Shown in pieces: positions 1 through 7,137 of a stretch of 15,943 nt of DNA. The notes beneath the pieces are model-generated. The model did not search any database, was not told the DNA's origin, and worked only from the letters and a program-made list of their open reading frames with translations. Source of the DNA: Spartobacteria bacterium (lineage in GTDB: Bacteria > Verrucomicrobiota > Verrucomicrobiia > Chthoniobacterales > Chthoniobacteraceae); contig JANXZI010000691.1 of assembly GCA_025355595.1 (NCBI GenBank), positions 1 to 15,943 of the forward strand, read 5' to 3'. Every line of letters starts with the position of its first letter. Position 1 is the stretch's first letter. The position numbers and the translations under genes are program-made.

Positions 1-3000
1 GCCGAGAGCTACCGGCAGGAGGGGCGGCAGGTCGGCGGCAAGCCGGTGGTGGGCGGCGTGGTGGACAATCGCGGGCACATGAACTGGCTCGATGCCGACA
101 TCGCCTCGCGCTCGACGGATGAGCGGCTCGCGATGATGCACAAGTTTTACCCCGACCCGAAAAAGTTCGCGGAGAACTTCGAGACTTTCGAGGAGCGCAT
201 CGTGGTGCTGGAGGACACGAAGGGCGTGGGGCGCGCGGACAAGAGCACCATTTTCGCCGACGGATTCCGCGACGCGCTTGATGGCACGGGTGCTGGAATT
301 CTGGCACGAGGCAACGAGGTGTGGTGGACGTGCATCCCCAACCTCTGGCACTTCACCGACTCGAACGGCGATGGGAAATCCGACAAGCAGGAGAAGCTGC
401 TCTCGGGTTTTGGCGTGAAGTTTGCGTTCCGCGGGCACGACATGCACGGGTTGCGTTTCGGGCCGGACGGGAAGCTGTATTGGAGCATCGGCGACCGCGG
501 GCTGAATGTGAAGGGCAAGGACGGCAAACAGTCCGAGGTGACGGACACCGGCGCGATCCTGCGCTGCAATCCCGATGGCACGGAGTTCGAAGTCTTCGCG
601 ACCGGAGTGCGCAATCCGCAGGAGCTGGCGTTCGACGATCTCGGAAATCTTTTCACCGGCGACAACAATTCGGACAGCGGCGACAAGGCGCGCTTCGTGC
701 AGCTCGTCGAGGGCGGCGACTGCGGATGGCGCATGACTTTTCAATACCTCGACGACCGTGGCCCGTGGAATCGCGAGCTGCTGTGGGACGACAAGGAGGG
801 CAGGAAGGCGCGCTACATCGTGCCGCCGATCGCGAACATCAGCAACGGCCCGAGCGGGCTCACGTTCAATCCCGGCACCGGCCTCTCGAAAAAATACGCG
901 GGCCGTTTTTACCTCAGCGATTTCCGCGGCGGCGCGAGCGCGAGCGTGGTGCATGAGATCGCGCTGGAGCCGGCGGGCTCGACTTTCAAGCTGAAGGAGC
1001 GGCGTGACTTCGTGAAGGGCGTGCTGACGACGGATGTGGAATTCGGCACGGATGGCGCGCTCTACGTGCTCGACTGGGTGGAGGGCTGGAGCGGCGTGGA
1101 CAAGGGCCGCATTTTCAAATTCACCGCGCCCGACGCGGACATCGCGAAGCAGGCCGAGGTGAAGAAGCTGCTCGCCGAGGGGATGGTCGCGCGGCCCGCG
1201 GCGGAACTCGAAAAACTTCTGGCGCACGACGACCAGCGCATCCGGCAGGGCGCGCAGTTCCAGCTCGCGACGAAAAATGACGCCGACACGCTCACGCGCG
1301 CCGCGAAAAGCGGGGCGACGACGCTCGCTCGCGTGCATGGCGTGTGGGGTCTCGGGCAGCTCGCGAAGAAGCAGCCGCAGGTGCTCACGACGGTCGCGGC
1401 GCTGCTCGATGACAAGGACGGCGAAGTGCGCGCACAGGCCGCGCGCGTGCTCGGTGACCGCAGTTTCAAGGGCGCGTATGACAGACTCATCGCGCTGCTG
1501 AAGGACGCACATCCGCGCGCGCGTTTCTACGCGGGCATCGCGCTCGGCAAGACGGGCTACAAGCCCGCGATCGATCCGCTCTTCGCGATGATCGAGGCCA
1601 ATGCGGACAAGGATCCGCTCATCCGGCACGCCGGCGTCATGGGCCTCACCGGCTGCGCGGATGCGGCGACGCTCGCGGCGCGTGCGAATCACCCGAGCGC
1701 AGCGGTGCGCGGCGCGGCGGTGGTCGCGCTGCGCAGGCTGAAGAGCGCACAGGTCGCGGCGTTTCTGAAGGACGCGGATCAGTCCGTCGTGCTGGAGGCT
1801 GCGCGTGCGATTCACGACGTGCCGATTTCCGAGGCGATGCCGGCGCTCGCCGGGCTGCTCGGCGAAAGGAAAATCTCGGACCGCAACACGCTGCTCCGCA
1901 TCGTGAACGCGCACTACCGGCTCGGACAGGCTGTGAATGCAAAGGCGCTCGCGACTTTTGCCGCGGACAATTCGGCGAACGAAGTGGGCCGCAAGGAAGC
2001 GCTGGTCGCGCTCGCGGCGTGGGCGAACCCGAGCCCAAAGGATCGCCTGCTCAATCTCTGGCGTCCGCTTCCGCAGCGTGCGGATTCCGACGCATCGGCT
2101 GCGCTGACGCCGGTCATTGCGGCCATTCTCACGGGCTCGCCCGGCAGCGTGCAGGAGAGCGCGGCCGCGGCCACGGCGAAGCTCAAGCTGCGCAGCGGCG
2201 GCGATGCGCTGTCTGCGGTCGTCGCGAATGACAAGGCCGGTAAGGCCGCGCGCGCGGAGTCGCTGCGCGCGCTCGCCTCGCTGAAACATCCGAATCTCGC
2301 GAAGGCCGCCAAAGAGGCGCTCACGGATCGTGATCCGAAGCTGCGCGCGGAGGGGCTCAAGGCGCTCGTCGCCGCCGACCCCGTGGCCGCACTCACGACG
2401 GTGAGCGATGTCCTCTCCTCAAATGCTCCTGTGGCTGAAAAGCAGGGTGCAGTCGCCGCGCTCGCGGAGAGCAAGACGCCCGAGGCGGAGAAGCTCCTCG
2501 CGGGACTGATGGACAGCCTGATCGCCGGCAAGCTCGCGCCCGAGGTGCGGCTCGATGTGTACGAGGCGGCGAAAAAGCGCGCCGGTCTCTCGGCCCGCGT
2601 GAAGCAGTGGACGGATGCGCTGCCGAAGGACGATCCGCTCGCGCCATACCGCCTCGCGATTGCGGGCGGCGACGCCGATCGGGGGAAGAAAACCTTCCGC
2701 GAGCACGCGATTGCGCAGTGCTTCAAGTGCCACAAGTGCGAGGGCGGCGACAGCCTCGTCGGCCCGGACCTCTCGAAGATCGGCGCGACGAAGGATCGTG
2801 AATACCTCCTCGAGAGCATCATTTTTCCGAACAAGAAGATCGCCGAGGGTTTCCAGATCGTCGTGCTGGAACTGACCGACAAGACGACCGTCGTCGGCCG
2901 TCTGCTGCGCGAGACGAAAGAGCAGCTCCAAGTCGAGACCGTGGACGGCGCGGGCAAGCCGCACTCCGTCACCGTCGCCGTGAAAAACGTGAAGACCCGC

Positions 3001-3096
3001 ATGAGCGCGCCGTCGCCGATGCCGGAGATCATCCGCGATCAGATCACCCGCTCCGAACTCCGTGATGTCCTCGAATACCTTGCCACCAGAAAATAG
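1..3096 (+). CDS. PVC-type dehydrogenase beta-propeller / HEAT repeat / cytochrome c-like heme-domain protein (5' partial)
   Basis: The frame is open from base 1, so the N-terminus, including any signal peptide, lies outside the window; a GTG at 46 is only an internal candidate start. Counting from that codon, residues about 60-360 form a glucose/sorbosone-dehydrogenase-like beta-propeller (blade motifs such as HGLRFGPDGKLYWSIGDRG) with a calcium-loop-like DSNGDGKSD at 105-113. Residues about 370-870 are helical HEAT-type repeats (for example DKDGEVRAQAARVLGD). The C-terminus holds a heme site CFKCH at 892-896, the VGPDLSKIG segment typical of the Planctomycete/Verrucomicrobium heme domain, and a late MPE that could supply the axial methionine. 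Such proteins are abundant in PVC bacteria and are thought to be exported redox enzymes; substrates are mostly unknown. The stop overlaps the next gene by 32 nt or more, suggesting co-transcription. Family assignment is firm; substrate is not known. Confidence 0.9.
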   Translation, partial: AESYRQEGRQVGGKPVVGGVVDNRGHMNWLDADIASRSTDERLAMMHKFYPDPKKFAENFETFEERIVVLEDTKGVGRADKSTIFADGFRDALDGTGAGILARGNEVWWTCIPNLWHFTDSNGDGKSDKQEKLLSGFGVKFAFRGHDMHGLRFGPDGKLYWSIGDRGLNVKGKDGKQSEVTDTGAILRCNPDGTEFEVFATGVRNPQELAFDDLGNLFTGDNNSDSGDKARFVQLVEGGDCGWRMTFQYLDDRGPWNRELLWDDKEGRKARYIVPPIANISNGPSGLTFNPGTGLSKKYAGRFYLSDFRGGASASVVHEIALEPAGSTFKLKERRDFVKGVLTTDVEFGTDGALYVLDWVEGWSGVDKGRIFKFTAPDADIAKQAEVKKLLAEGMVARPAAELEKLLAHDDQRIRQGAQFQLATKNDADTLTRAAKSGATTLARVHGVWGLGQLAKKQPQVLTTVAALLDDKDGEVRAQAARVLGDRSFKGAYDRLIALLKDAHPRARFYAGIALGKTGYKPAIDPLFAMIEANADKDPLIRHAGVMGLTGCADAATLAARANHPSAAVRGAAVVALRRLKSAQVAAFLKDADQSVVLEAARAIHDVPISEAMPALAGLLGERKISDRNTLLRIVNAHYRLGQAVNAKALATFAADNSANEVGRKEALVALAAWANPSPKDRLLNLWRPLPQRADSDASAALTPVIAAILTGSPGSVQESAAAATAKLKLRSGGDALSAVVANDKAGKAARAESLRALASLKHPNLAKAAKEALTDRDPKLRAEGLKALVAADPVAALTTVSDVLSSNAPVAEKQGAVAALAESKTPEAEKLLAGLMDSLIAGKLAPEVRLDVYEAAKKRAGLSARVKQWTDALPKDDPLAPYRLAIAGGDADRGKKTFREHAIAQCFKCHKCEGGDSLVGPDLSKIGATKDREYLLESIIFPNKKIAEGFQIVVLELTDKTTVVGRLLRETKEQLQVETVDGAGKPHSVTVAVKNVKTRMSAPSPMPEIIRDQITRSELRDVLEYLATRK

Positions 3097-5191
3097 CCGC
3101 GTCCGTGCGGCGCTCACGCTGCTCTTCTCGCTCGCACTTTTTCTGCCTGCGCTCCACGCCGCAGAACCGCAGGCCGCGACGCGCGCGAACCGGATGCTCG
3201 CCGATTATTTTGCGCGCGAGGTCGCGAGCATCGACAGCCATCCGCTCGCGGAGCCGACCTCGCTGGAGCAGTGGGAGACGACGCGCGCGGCGATGAAGCG
3301 GCAGCTCGCGGAGATGCTCGGCCTCGATCCGATGCCGGAGCGCACGCCGCTCAATGTCGTGAAGACCGGCGAGGTGAAGGGCGACGGCTTCGTGGTGGAA
3401 AACATGCACTATGAAGCGTCGCCGGGACTGTACGTGACGGCGAATCTTTACCGTCCGGAAAAATCGGAGGGACGGCAGCCCGCGATCCTCTACGTGAGCG
3501 GCCACGCCGTCGTGGTGAAGGACGGCGTGACGCTCGGCAACAAGACCGGCTACCAACACCACGGCGAGTGGTTCGCGCGGCACGGCTACGTGTGCCTCAC
3601 GATTGACACGGTGGAACTCGGCGAGGTCCGCGGCGAGCATCACGGCACGTATTCGAAGGGACGCTGGTGGTGGTTTTCACGCGGCTACACGCCGGCGGGG
3701 ATCGAGACGTGGTTCGGCATTCGCGGGCTCGACTACCTCGTGTCGCGGCCGGATGTGGATCCCGCACGCATCGGCGTGACGGGGCGCAGCGGCGGTGGCG
3801 CGTATTCGTGGTACATCGCGGCGCTCGACGATCGCGTGAAGGTGGCCGCGCCCACCGCGGGGATCACGACGCTGCACAATCATGTCGTGGACGGCACGGT
3901 CGAGGGGCACTGCGACTGCATGTTCATGGTGAACACGTACCGCTGGGACTACGACCGCGTCGCGGCGATGATCGCGCCGCGGCCGCTGCTGATCTGCAAC
4001 ACGGACAAGGACACAATTTTTCCGCTCGATGGCGTCGTCTCGATTTACAACAGCACGCGCCGCATCTACCGCGCGCTCGGCGCGGAGGCGAAGATCGGAC
4101 TGCAAATCGCGGAGGGCCCGCACAAGGATACGCAGCCGCTGAACGTCGGGGCGTTCCACTGGTTCGAGCGGTGGCTGAAAAATGCGGACTCCATGGCGGT
4201 GCTCGACGAGGGCGCGACGAAGCGCCTCCAGCCCGAGCAGCTCCGCGTTTTCTCGGCGCTGCCCTCGGATGAGAAGAACACGACGATTGATTCCGAATTT
4301 GTTCCCGCCGCAAAGGTGCCGGAGATCCCGGCCGACGCGGCGCAGTGGGCGAAGATGCGGGACGGCTGGATGACTGCGCTGCGGGAAAAAAGTTTCGCCG
4401 GCTGGCCGGTCACCGCGCCGGATCTCGATCTGCACGACGCGGGGACCGCCGAGCATGGCGGAGTGGTGCTGCACGCGTGGGATTTCACGCCGAAGGCGCC
4501 GTGGTCGCTGCGGCTCTACGTCGCGCATCATGTGGATGTGAAGCCGCAGGATCTCGAACTCGTCGCGCTCAATGTGCTCGATGAAAATGCATGGCAGGAT
4601 TTCCGGCACATGATGGCGGGGAATTTTGGGAAGCTGTTCGCACCGGCGGACCGTCAGGGTGCAGACGGACACGGTTTTGCCGACGAGAAGAAGATGTTTG
4701 ACGACTCAAAATGGGCGATGGCCTACGTGTGCCCCCGCGGCATCGGCCCGACGGCGTGGGGCGGCTCGGAGAAGCAGCAGACGCAGCGCCTGCGCCGGTT
4801 TTACCTCGTCGGCCAGACGCTCGACGCGATGCAGGTGTGGGACATCCGCCGCGCGATCGCCGCACTGCGCGCGACGCCGTACGCGAAGACGCCGCTGTGG
4901 CTCCAGTCGCAGCACACGATGGCGGGGAACACGCTCTACGCGTCACTCTTCGAGGACGGGATTGCACGACTCGACCTGCACCGGATGTCCGCGTCGCACG
5001 AAAGCGGGCCGGCGTATCTGAATGTGCTGAAGTACCTCGACCTCCCGCAGGCTGCGGCGATGGCGGCGGAGCGCAGCCGCGTGCGGATTTATGCGCCGGA
5101 AAAATCCGCGTGGGCATTTCCCGCGCAGGTCGCGGAAAAGCTCGGGTGGAAGAAGGCGTTCGAACTGCGCGACCCGCTGCCGGCGCAGTGA
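3065..5191 (+). CDS. Secreted alpha/beta hydrolase, acetyl xylan esterase-like, with degenerate second hydrolase-like half
   Basis: A 708-residue protein from the ATG at 3065 (a GTG at 3062 is directly upstream; TTG 3080 is also possible). Residues about 13-32 form a signal peptide ending ALHA/A, so it is exported. The first half is an alpha/beta hydrolase: nucleophile elbow GRSGGG with Ser242, candidate acid Asp316 in NTDKDTIFP, candidate His353 in GPHKDT, and the segment GHCDCMF. This resembles the acetyl xylan esterase/Abhydrolase_7 type proteins of planctomycetes and verrucomicrobia, which probably de-esterify plant or algal polysaccharides. Residues about 400-708 look like a second hydrolase-type half whose elbow position (LQSQHTMAGN, from about 613) lacks GxSxG, so it is probably not catalytic. 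The gene starts inside the preceding dehydrogenase gene, suggesting translational coupling. No clear Shine-Dalgarno is visible. Esterase fold is likely; the actual substrate is inference. Confidence 0.82.
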   Translation: MSSNTLPPENSRVRAALTLLFSLALFLPALHAAEPQAATRANRMLADYFAREVASIDSHPLAEPTSLEQWETTRAAMKRQLAEMLGLDPMPERTPLNVVKTGEVKGDGFVVENMHYEASPGLYVTANLYRPEKSEGRQPAILYVSGHAVVVKDGVTLGNKTGYQHHGEWFARHGYVCLTIDTVELGEVRGEHHGTYSKGRWWWFSRGYTPAGIETWFGIRGLDYLVSRPDVDPARIGVTGRSGGGAYSWYIAALDDRVKVAAPTAGITTLHNHVVDGTVEGHCDCMFMVNTYRWDYDRVAAMIAPRPLLICNTDKDTIFPLDGVVSIYNSTRRIYRALGAEAKIGLQIAEGPHKDTQPLNVGAFHWFERWLKNADSMAVLDEGATKRLQPEQLRVFSALPSDEKNTTIDSEFVPAAKVPEIPADAAQWAKMRDGWMTALREKSFAGWPVTAPDLDLHDAGTAEHGGVVLHAWDFTPKAPWSLRLYVAHHVDVKPQDLELVALNVLDENAWQDFRHMMAGNFGKLFAPADRQGADGHGFADEKKMFDDSKWAMAYVCPRGIGPTAWGGSEKQQTQRLRRFYLVGQTLDAMQVWDIRRAIAALRATPYAKTPLWLQSQHTMAGNTLYASLFEDGIARLDLHRMSASHESGPAYLNVLKYLDLPQAAAMAAERSRVRIYAPEKSAWAFPAQVAEKLGWKKAFELRDPLPAQ

Positions 5192-5195
5192 TGGC

Positions 5196-5254
5196 GAGTT
5201 GAGAGTTGAGAGTTGAGAGTTGAAAGTTGAAAGTTGAGAGTTGAGAGTTGAGAG
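5196..5254 (+). repeat. Heptanucleotide tandem repeat, 8.4 copies of GAGTTGA/AAGTTGA
   Basis: Eight uninterrupted 7-bp units plus a partial GAG lie just after the esterase stop. Units 1-4, 7 and 8 read GAGTTGA; units 5 and 6 read AAGTTGA. On the other strand this is (CAACTCT/CAACTTT)n. It is noncoding with respect to the chosen genes and much lower in GC than its surroundings. A related array with the same CAAC core occurs at 6095-6129. Heptamer arrays of this kind (STRR) are known from filamentous cyanobacteria; their function is unknown. Confidence 0.95.
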
Positions 5255-5256
5255 GG

Positions 5257-5293
5257 CGTGCGCGCAATCGGTGCTTTGCCGCGCGCGTTTTTT
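5257..5293 (+). terminator. Intrinsic terminator-like hairpin with T6 tract, directly before the solute-binding lipoprotein gene
   Basis: Bases 5257-5267 (CGTGCGCGCAA) pair with 5276-5287 (TTGCCGCGCGCG), with one bulged C at 5280 and one G-T wobble. The loop 5268-5275 is 8 nt, and six T follow at 5288-5293. This is the best terminator in the window. It can end transcription from the dehydrogenase-esterase pair. It stops only 16 nt before the lipoprotein ATG, so any transcript entering that gene from upstream must pass it, which is an attenuator-like layout. Confidence 0.72.
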
Positions 5294-5301
5294 CCGGCAA
5301 C

Positions 5302-5306
5302 GGGAG
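5302..5306 (+). promoter_or_regulatory. Ribosome binding site supporting the ATG at 5310
   Basis: GGGAG lies 3 nt before the ATG at 5310. The spacing is short, but it supports this start over upstream in-frame codons, because the reading then opens directly on a lipoprotein signal peptide. Several other genes in the window show no recognisable Shine-Dalgarno. Confidence 0.45.
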
Positions 5307-5309
5307 CGG

Positions 5310-6089
5310 ATGAACCGCCGACTGATCCTCCTGCTGCTGCCGATCCTCCTATTTTCCGCGTGCGAAAAATCCGGGCCGAAGCCGCTGCGCGTGGGCATGG
5401 ACATGAGCTATCCGCCCTTCGAGATGCGCGACACGCAGGGGCAGCCCGCTGGCGTGAGCGTGGACCTTGCACGCGCGCTCGGGGAAAATCTGGGGCGGCG
5501 TGTGGAGTTGCAAAACATGCCGTTCGGCGGCCTGGTCGCCGCGCTGCAGGCGGGGAGCATTGATGTGATTATTTCCTCGATGACCGCGACGGAGGAAGGC
5601 GGGCGCAATGTGGAATTTTCCGAGCCGTACGTGCATACCGCTCTGTGCCTGCTCGTGGGCGCCAAGAGCAATGTGGGCGGCATCACGGACCTCGACGCCG
5701 AGGGGAAAAAAGTCGCGGTCGTCCGCAGCACCACCGGGCAGCTTTGGGCGAAGGCGAATTTGAAAAAGGCCACGGTGCTCGACTTTGACAAGGACACGGC
5801 GTGCGTGATCGAGGTCACGCAGGGCAAGGCGGACGCATTCATCTACGACCAGATGTCCACGCTGCGGAATTGGCAGGCAAACCCGGAGACGACGCGCGCG
5901 ATCCTGCAGCCGTTCAAGGAGGAGGGCTGGGCCGTGGCGATGAAGAAGGGCGACTCGGAGCTGAAGAAAAAAGTGGATGCGTTCATCGTGAAATTCCGGG
6001 CGGACGGCGGGATGGAGCGGCTCGGCGAGAAGTGGCTGAAGGAGCAGCGCGCAGAGTTTAAGAAGCTCGGGGTGCCGTTTGTGTTCTGA
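5310..6089 (+). CDS. Family 3 extracellular solute-binding lipoprotein (amino-acid ABC transporter type)
   Basis: A 259-residue protein. It begins MNRRL, then a hydrophobic stretch and LFSAC with the lipidated cysteine at 18 (Phe rather than the usual Leu/Val/Ile at -3), so it is probably a membrane-anchored lipoprotein. The mature part is a two-lobed SBP_bac_3 domain: VGMDMSYPPFE (28-38), GVSVDLARALG, the lobe signature DVIISSMTATEE (85-96), VRSTTG (138-143) and GKADAFIYD (172-180). Such proteins bind amino acids or similar small ligands and pass them to an ABC permease. No permease or ATPase gene is adjacent, so the partner is elsewhere or the protein acts as a sensor. The arginine that normally binds the ligand carboxylate (T-x-E-R) is Gly97 here, with an Arg two residues later. 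A terminator-like hairpin lies immediately upstream; the gene converges on miaA with 4 nt between the stops. Confidence 0.88.
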   Translation: MNRRLILLLLPILLFSACEKSGPKPLRVGMDMSYPPFEMRDTQGQPAGVSVDLARALGENLGRRVELQNMPFGGLVAALQAGSIDVIISSMTATEEGGRNVEFSEPYVHTALCLLVGAKSNVGGITDLDAEGKKVAVVRSTTGQLWAKANLKKATVLDFDKDTACVIEVTQGKADAFIYDQMSTLRNWQANPETTRAILQPFKEEGWAVAMKKGDSELKKKVDAFIVKFRADGGMERLGEKWLKEQRAEFKKLGVPFVF

Positions 6090-6093
6090 TTTT

Positions 6094-7074
6094 TCAACGC
6101 CCAACGCGCAACGCGCAACGTCCAACGCCCAAGGATTTGGGTGTTCCGAAAATTGAAAGCGCTTCCGCAAGGGGATCGGAAAACGAGGAGAGATCGATCC
6201 ACGGGAATGCGCGCTCGCGGCGGAACCAGGTGAGCTGGCGTTTGGCGTATTGGCGCGTGGCGAGCGCGATGGCCGCGATGCACTGCTCGCGTGTGAGGCG
6301 TCCGGCGATGTGTTCGCGGATTTCCGCGAGGCCGAGCATCTGCGCGGCGGTGGGGCCGACCTCGCCGGTGCTGGCGACTTCCCCGATCACGCCGGCGGAA
6401 AACATCGCTTCGGTGCGCGCGCTGATCGCAGCGTGGAGTTCGTCGCGGGGGCGCGAAAGGATGACTCCGCGCGGTGCGGCGTCGCCGGTCCACTCGGAGC
6501 GGAAGGTGGAAAATGGACGGCCGGTGAGGATGCAGACTTCGAGCGCGCGGATGACGCGGCGCGGATTCCGCAGGTCCACGGTGGTCGCGGGATCGAGCGA
6601 GCGCAGGCGTTCGGCGAGTGAGGGCAACGGTTCCTTTTCGAGCGAGGCCCGCAGCGCGGCATCCGCACCGGGCAGCGGCGCGAGGCCGTGCGTGAGCGCG
6701 CGGATGTAGAGGCCGGTTCCGCCGCAGACGATGGGCACGCGGCCCCGCGCGGTGATGTCGGTGATGCATTCCTTCGCGCGCGCGAGCCACTGCGCGACGT
6801 CGAAGCGCGTGGTGAGCGGCACTTCGCCGATGAGATGGTGCGGCACGCGCAAGCGCAATTCCGCCGCGGGTTTTGCGCTGAGCACGTCGAGGCCGGCGTA
6901 AATCTGGAACGCATCCGCGCCGATGATCTCGCCGCCGATGCGCTCGGCGAACTGCACGGCGAGCGCGCTTTTCCCGACGGCAGTCGGACCGAGCAGGAAG
7001 AACGGGGCGCGGCAATTTTCGTCGGGCACACCGACCCTCTCGCGGGAAATGCGCGGCCATTCAACCTCCAACAT
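6094..7074 (-). CDS. miaA: tRNA dimethylallyltransferase (tRNA delta(2)-isopentenylpyrophosphate transferase)
   Basis: MiaA transfers a dimethylallyl group to N6 of A37 in tRNAs that read codons starting with U, the first step toward ms2i6A. From the ATG at 7074 the protein is 326 residues. It has the P-loop GPTAVGKS (29-36), the substrate segment ADAFQIYAGLD with conserved Asp54 and Gln57, GGTGLYIRAL, NPRRVIRALEV, and the late RQLTWFRRE motif of the family. An open frame continues upstream to 7158, but the extra residues are low quality and run into the divergent gene, so 7074 is preferred; GGAG directly abuts this ATG, an unusually short spacing. The last 11 residues and the stop are encoded by a heptamer repeat, making the protein slightly longer than the usual 300-315. 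It is divergent from the Verru_Chthon A-like gene. Confidence 0.93.
   Translation of the reverse strand: MLEVEWPRISRERVGVPDENCRAPFFLLGPTAVGKSALAVQFAERIGGEIIGADAFQIYAGLDVLSAKPAAELRLRVPHHLIGEVPLTTRFDVAQWLARAKECITDITARGRVPIVCGGTGLYIRALTHGLAPLPGADAALRASLEKEPLPSLAERLRSLDPATTVDLRNPRRVIRALEVCILTGRPFSTFRSEWTGDAAPRGVILSRPRDELHAAISARTEAMFSAGVIGEVASTGEVGPTAAQMLGLAEIREHIAGRLTREQCIAAIALATRQYAKRQLTWFRRERAFPWIDLSSFSDPLAEALSIFGTPKSLGVGRCALRVGR
6095..6129 (+). repeat. Heptanucleotide tandem repeat, 5 copies of CAACGCC/CAACGCG/CAACGTC
   Basis: Five 7-bp units occupy 6095-6129: CAACGCC, CAACGCG, CAACGCG, CAACGTC and CAACGCC, followed by a broken unit CAAGGAT. The array lies just past the lipoprotein stop and, on the minus strand, inside the 3' end of miaA, where it encodes the C-terminal tail. 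It shares the CAAC core and 7-bp period with the array at 5196-5254, which is in the opposite orientation. Confidence 0.93.
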
Positions 7075-7137
7075 CTCCGATCTTGTGCCGCACCGCGCGG
7101 CGTGTGATTTTCCCCGCCCGTGTCCGGCCCCGCCCCC
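7075..7137. promoter_or_regulatory. Divergent intergenic region between miaA and the Verru_Chthon A-like gene
   Basis: These 63 bp separate two divergent start codons, so promoters for both genes should lie here or extend into the coding ends. I could not find a convincing -35/-10 pair with normal spacing on either strand, nor a clear operator. On the plus strand the approach to the 7138 ATG is C-rich and has no Shine-Dalgarno. Confidence 0.4.

Noticed and set aside
1914..3032. 372-residue open frame on the minus strand
   Set aside because: It is antisense to the HEAT and heme part of the first gene, Ser/Ala-rich with no motif, and the opposite strand has clear family motifs.
5196..5254. Possible CRISPR array
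   Set aside because: The units are 7 bp with no spacers, so this is a simple tandem repeat.
6126..6143. Hairpin CGCCCAA/TTGGGTG with loop GGAT between the lipoprotein and miaA genes, as a terminator
   Set aside because: The stem is only 7 bp with a wobble pair, neither strand has a T run after it, and it lies within the miaA coding end.
7120..7137. GTG at 7120 as the start of the Verru_Chthon A-like protein
   Set aside because: It adds only six residues before the Met at 7138 and has no ribosome binding site. The ATG gives the short basic n-region expected before the membrane helix.
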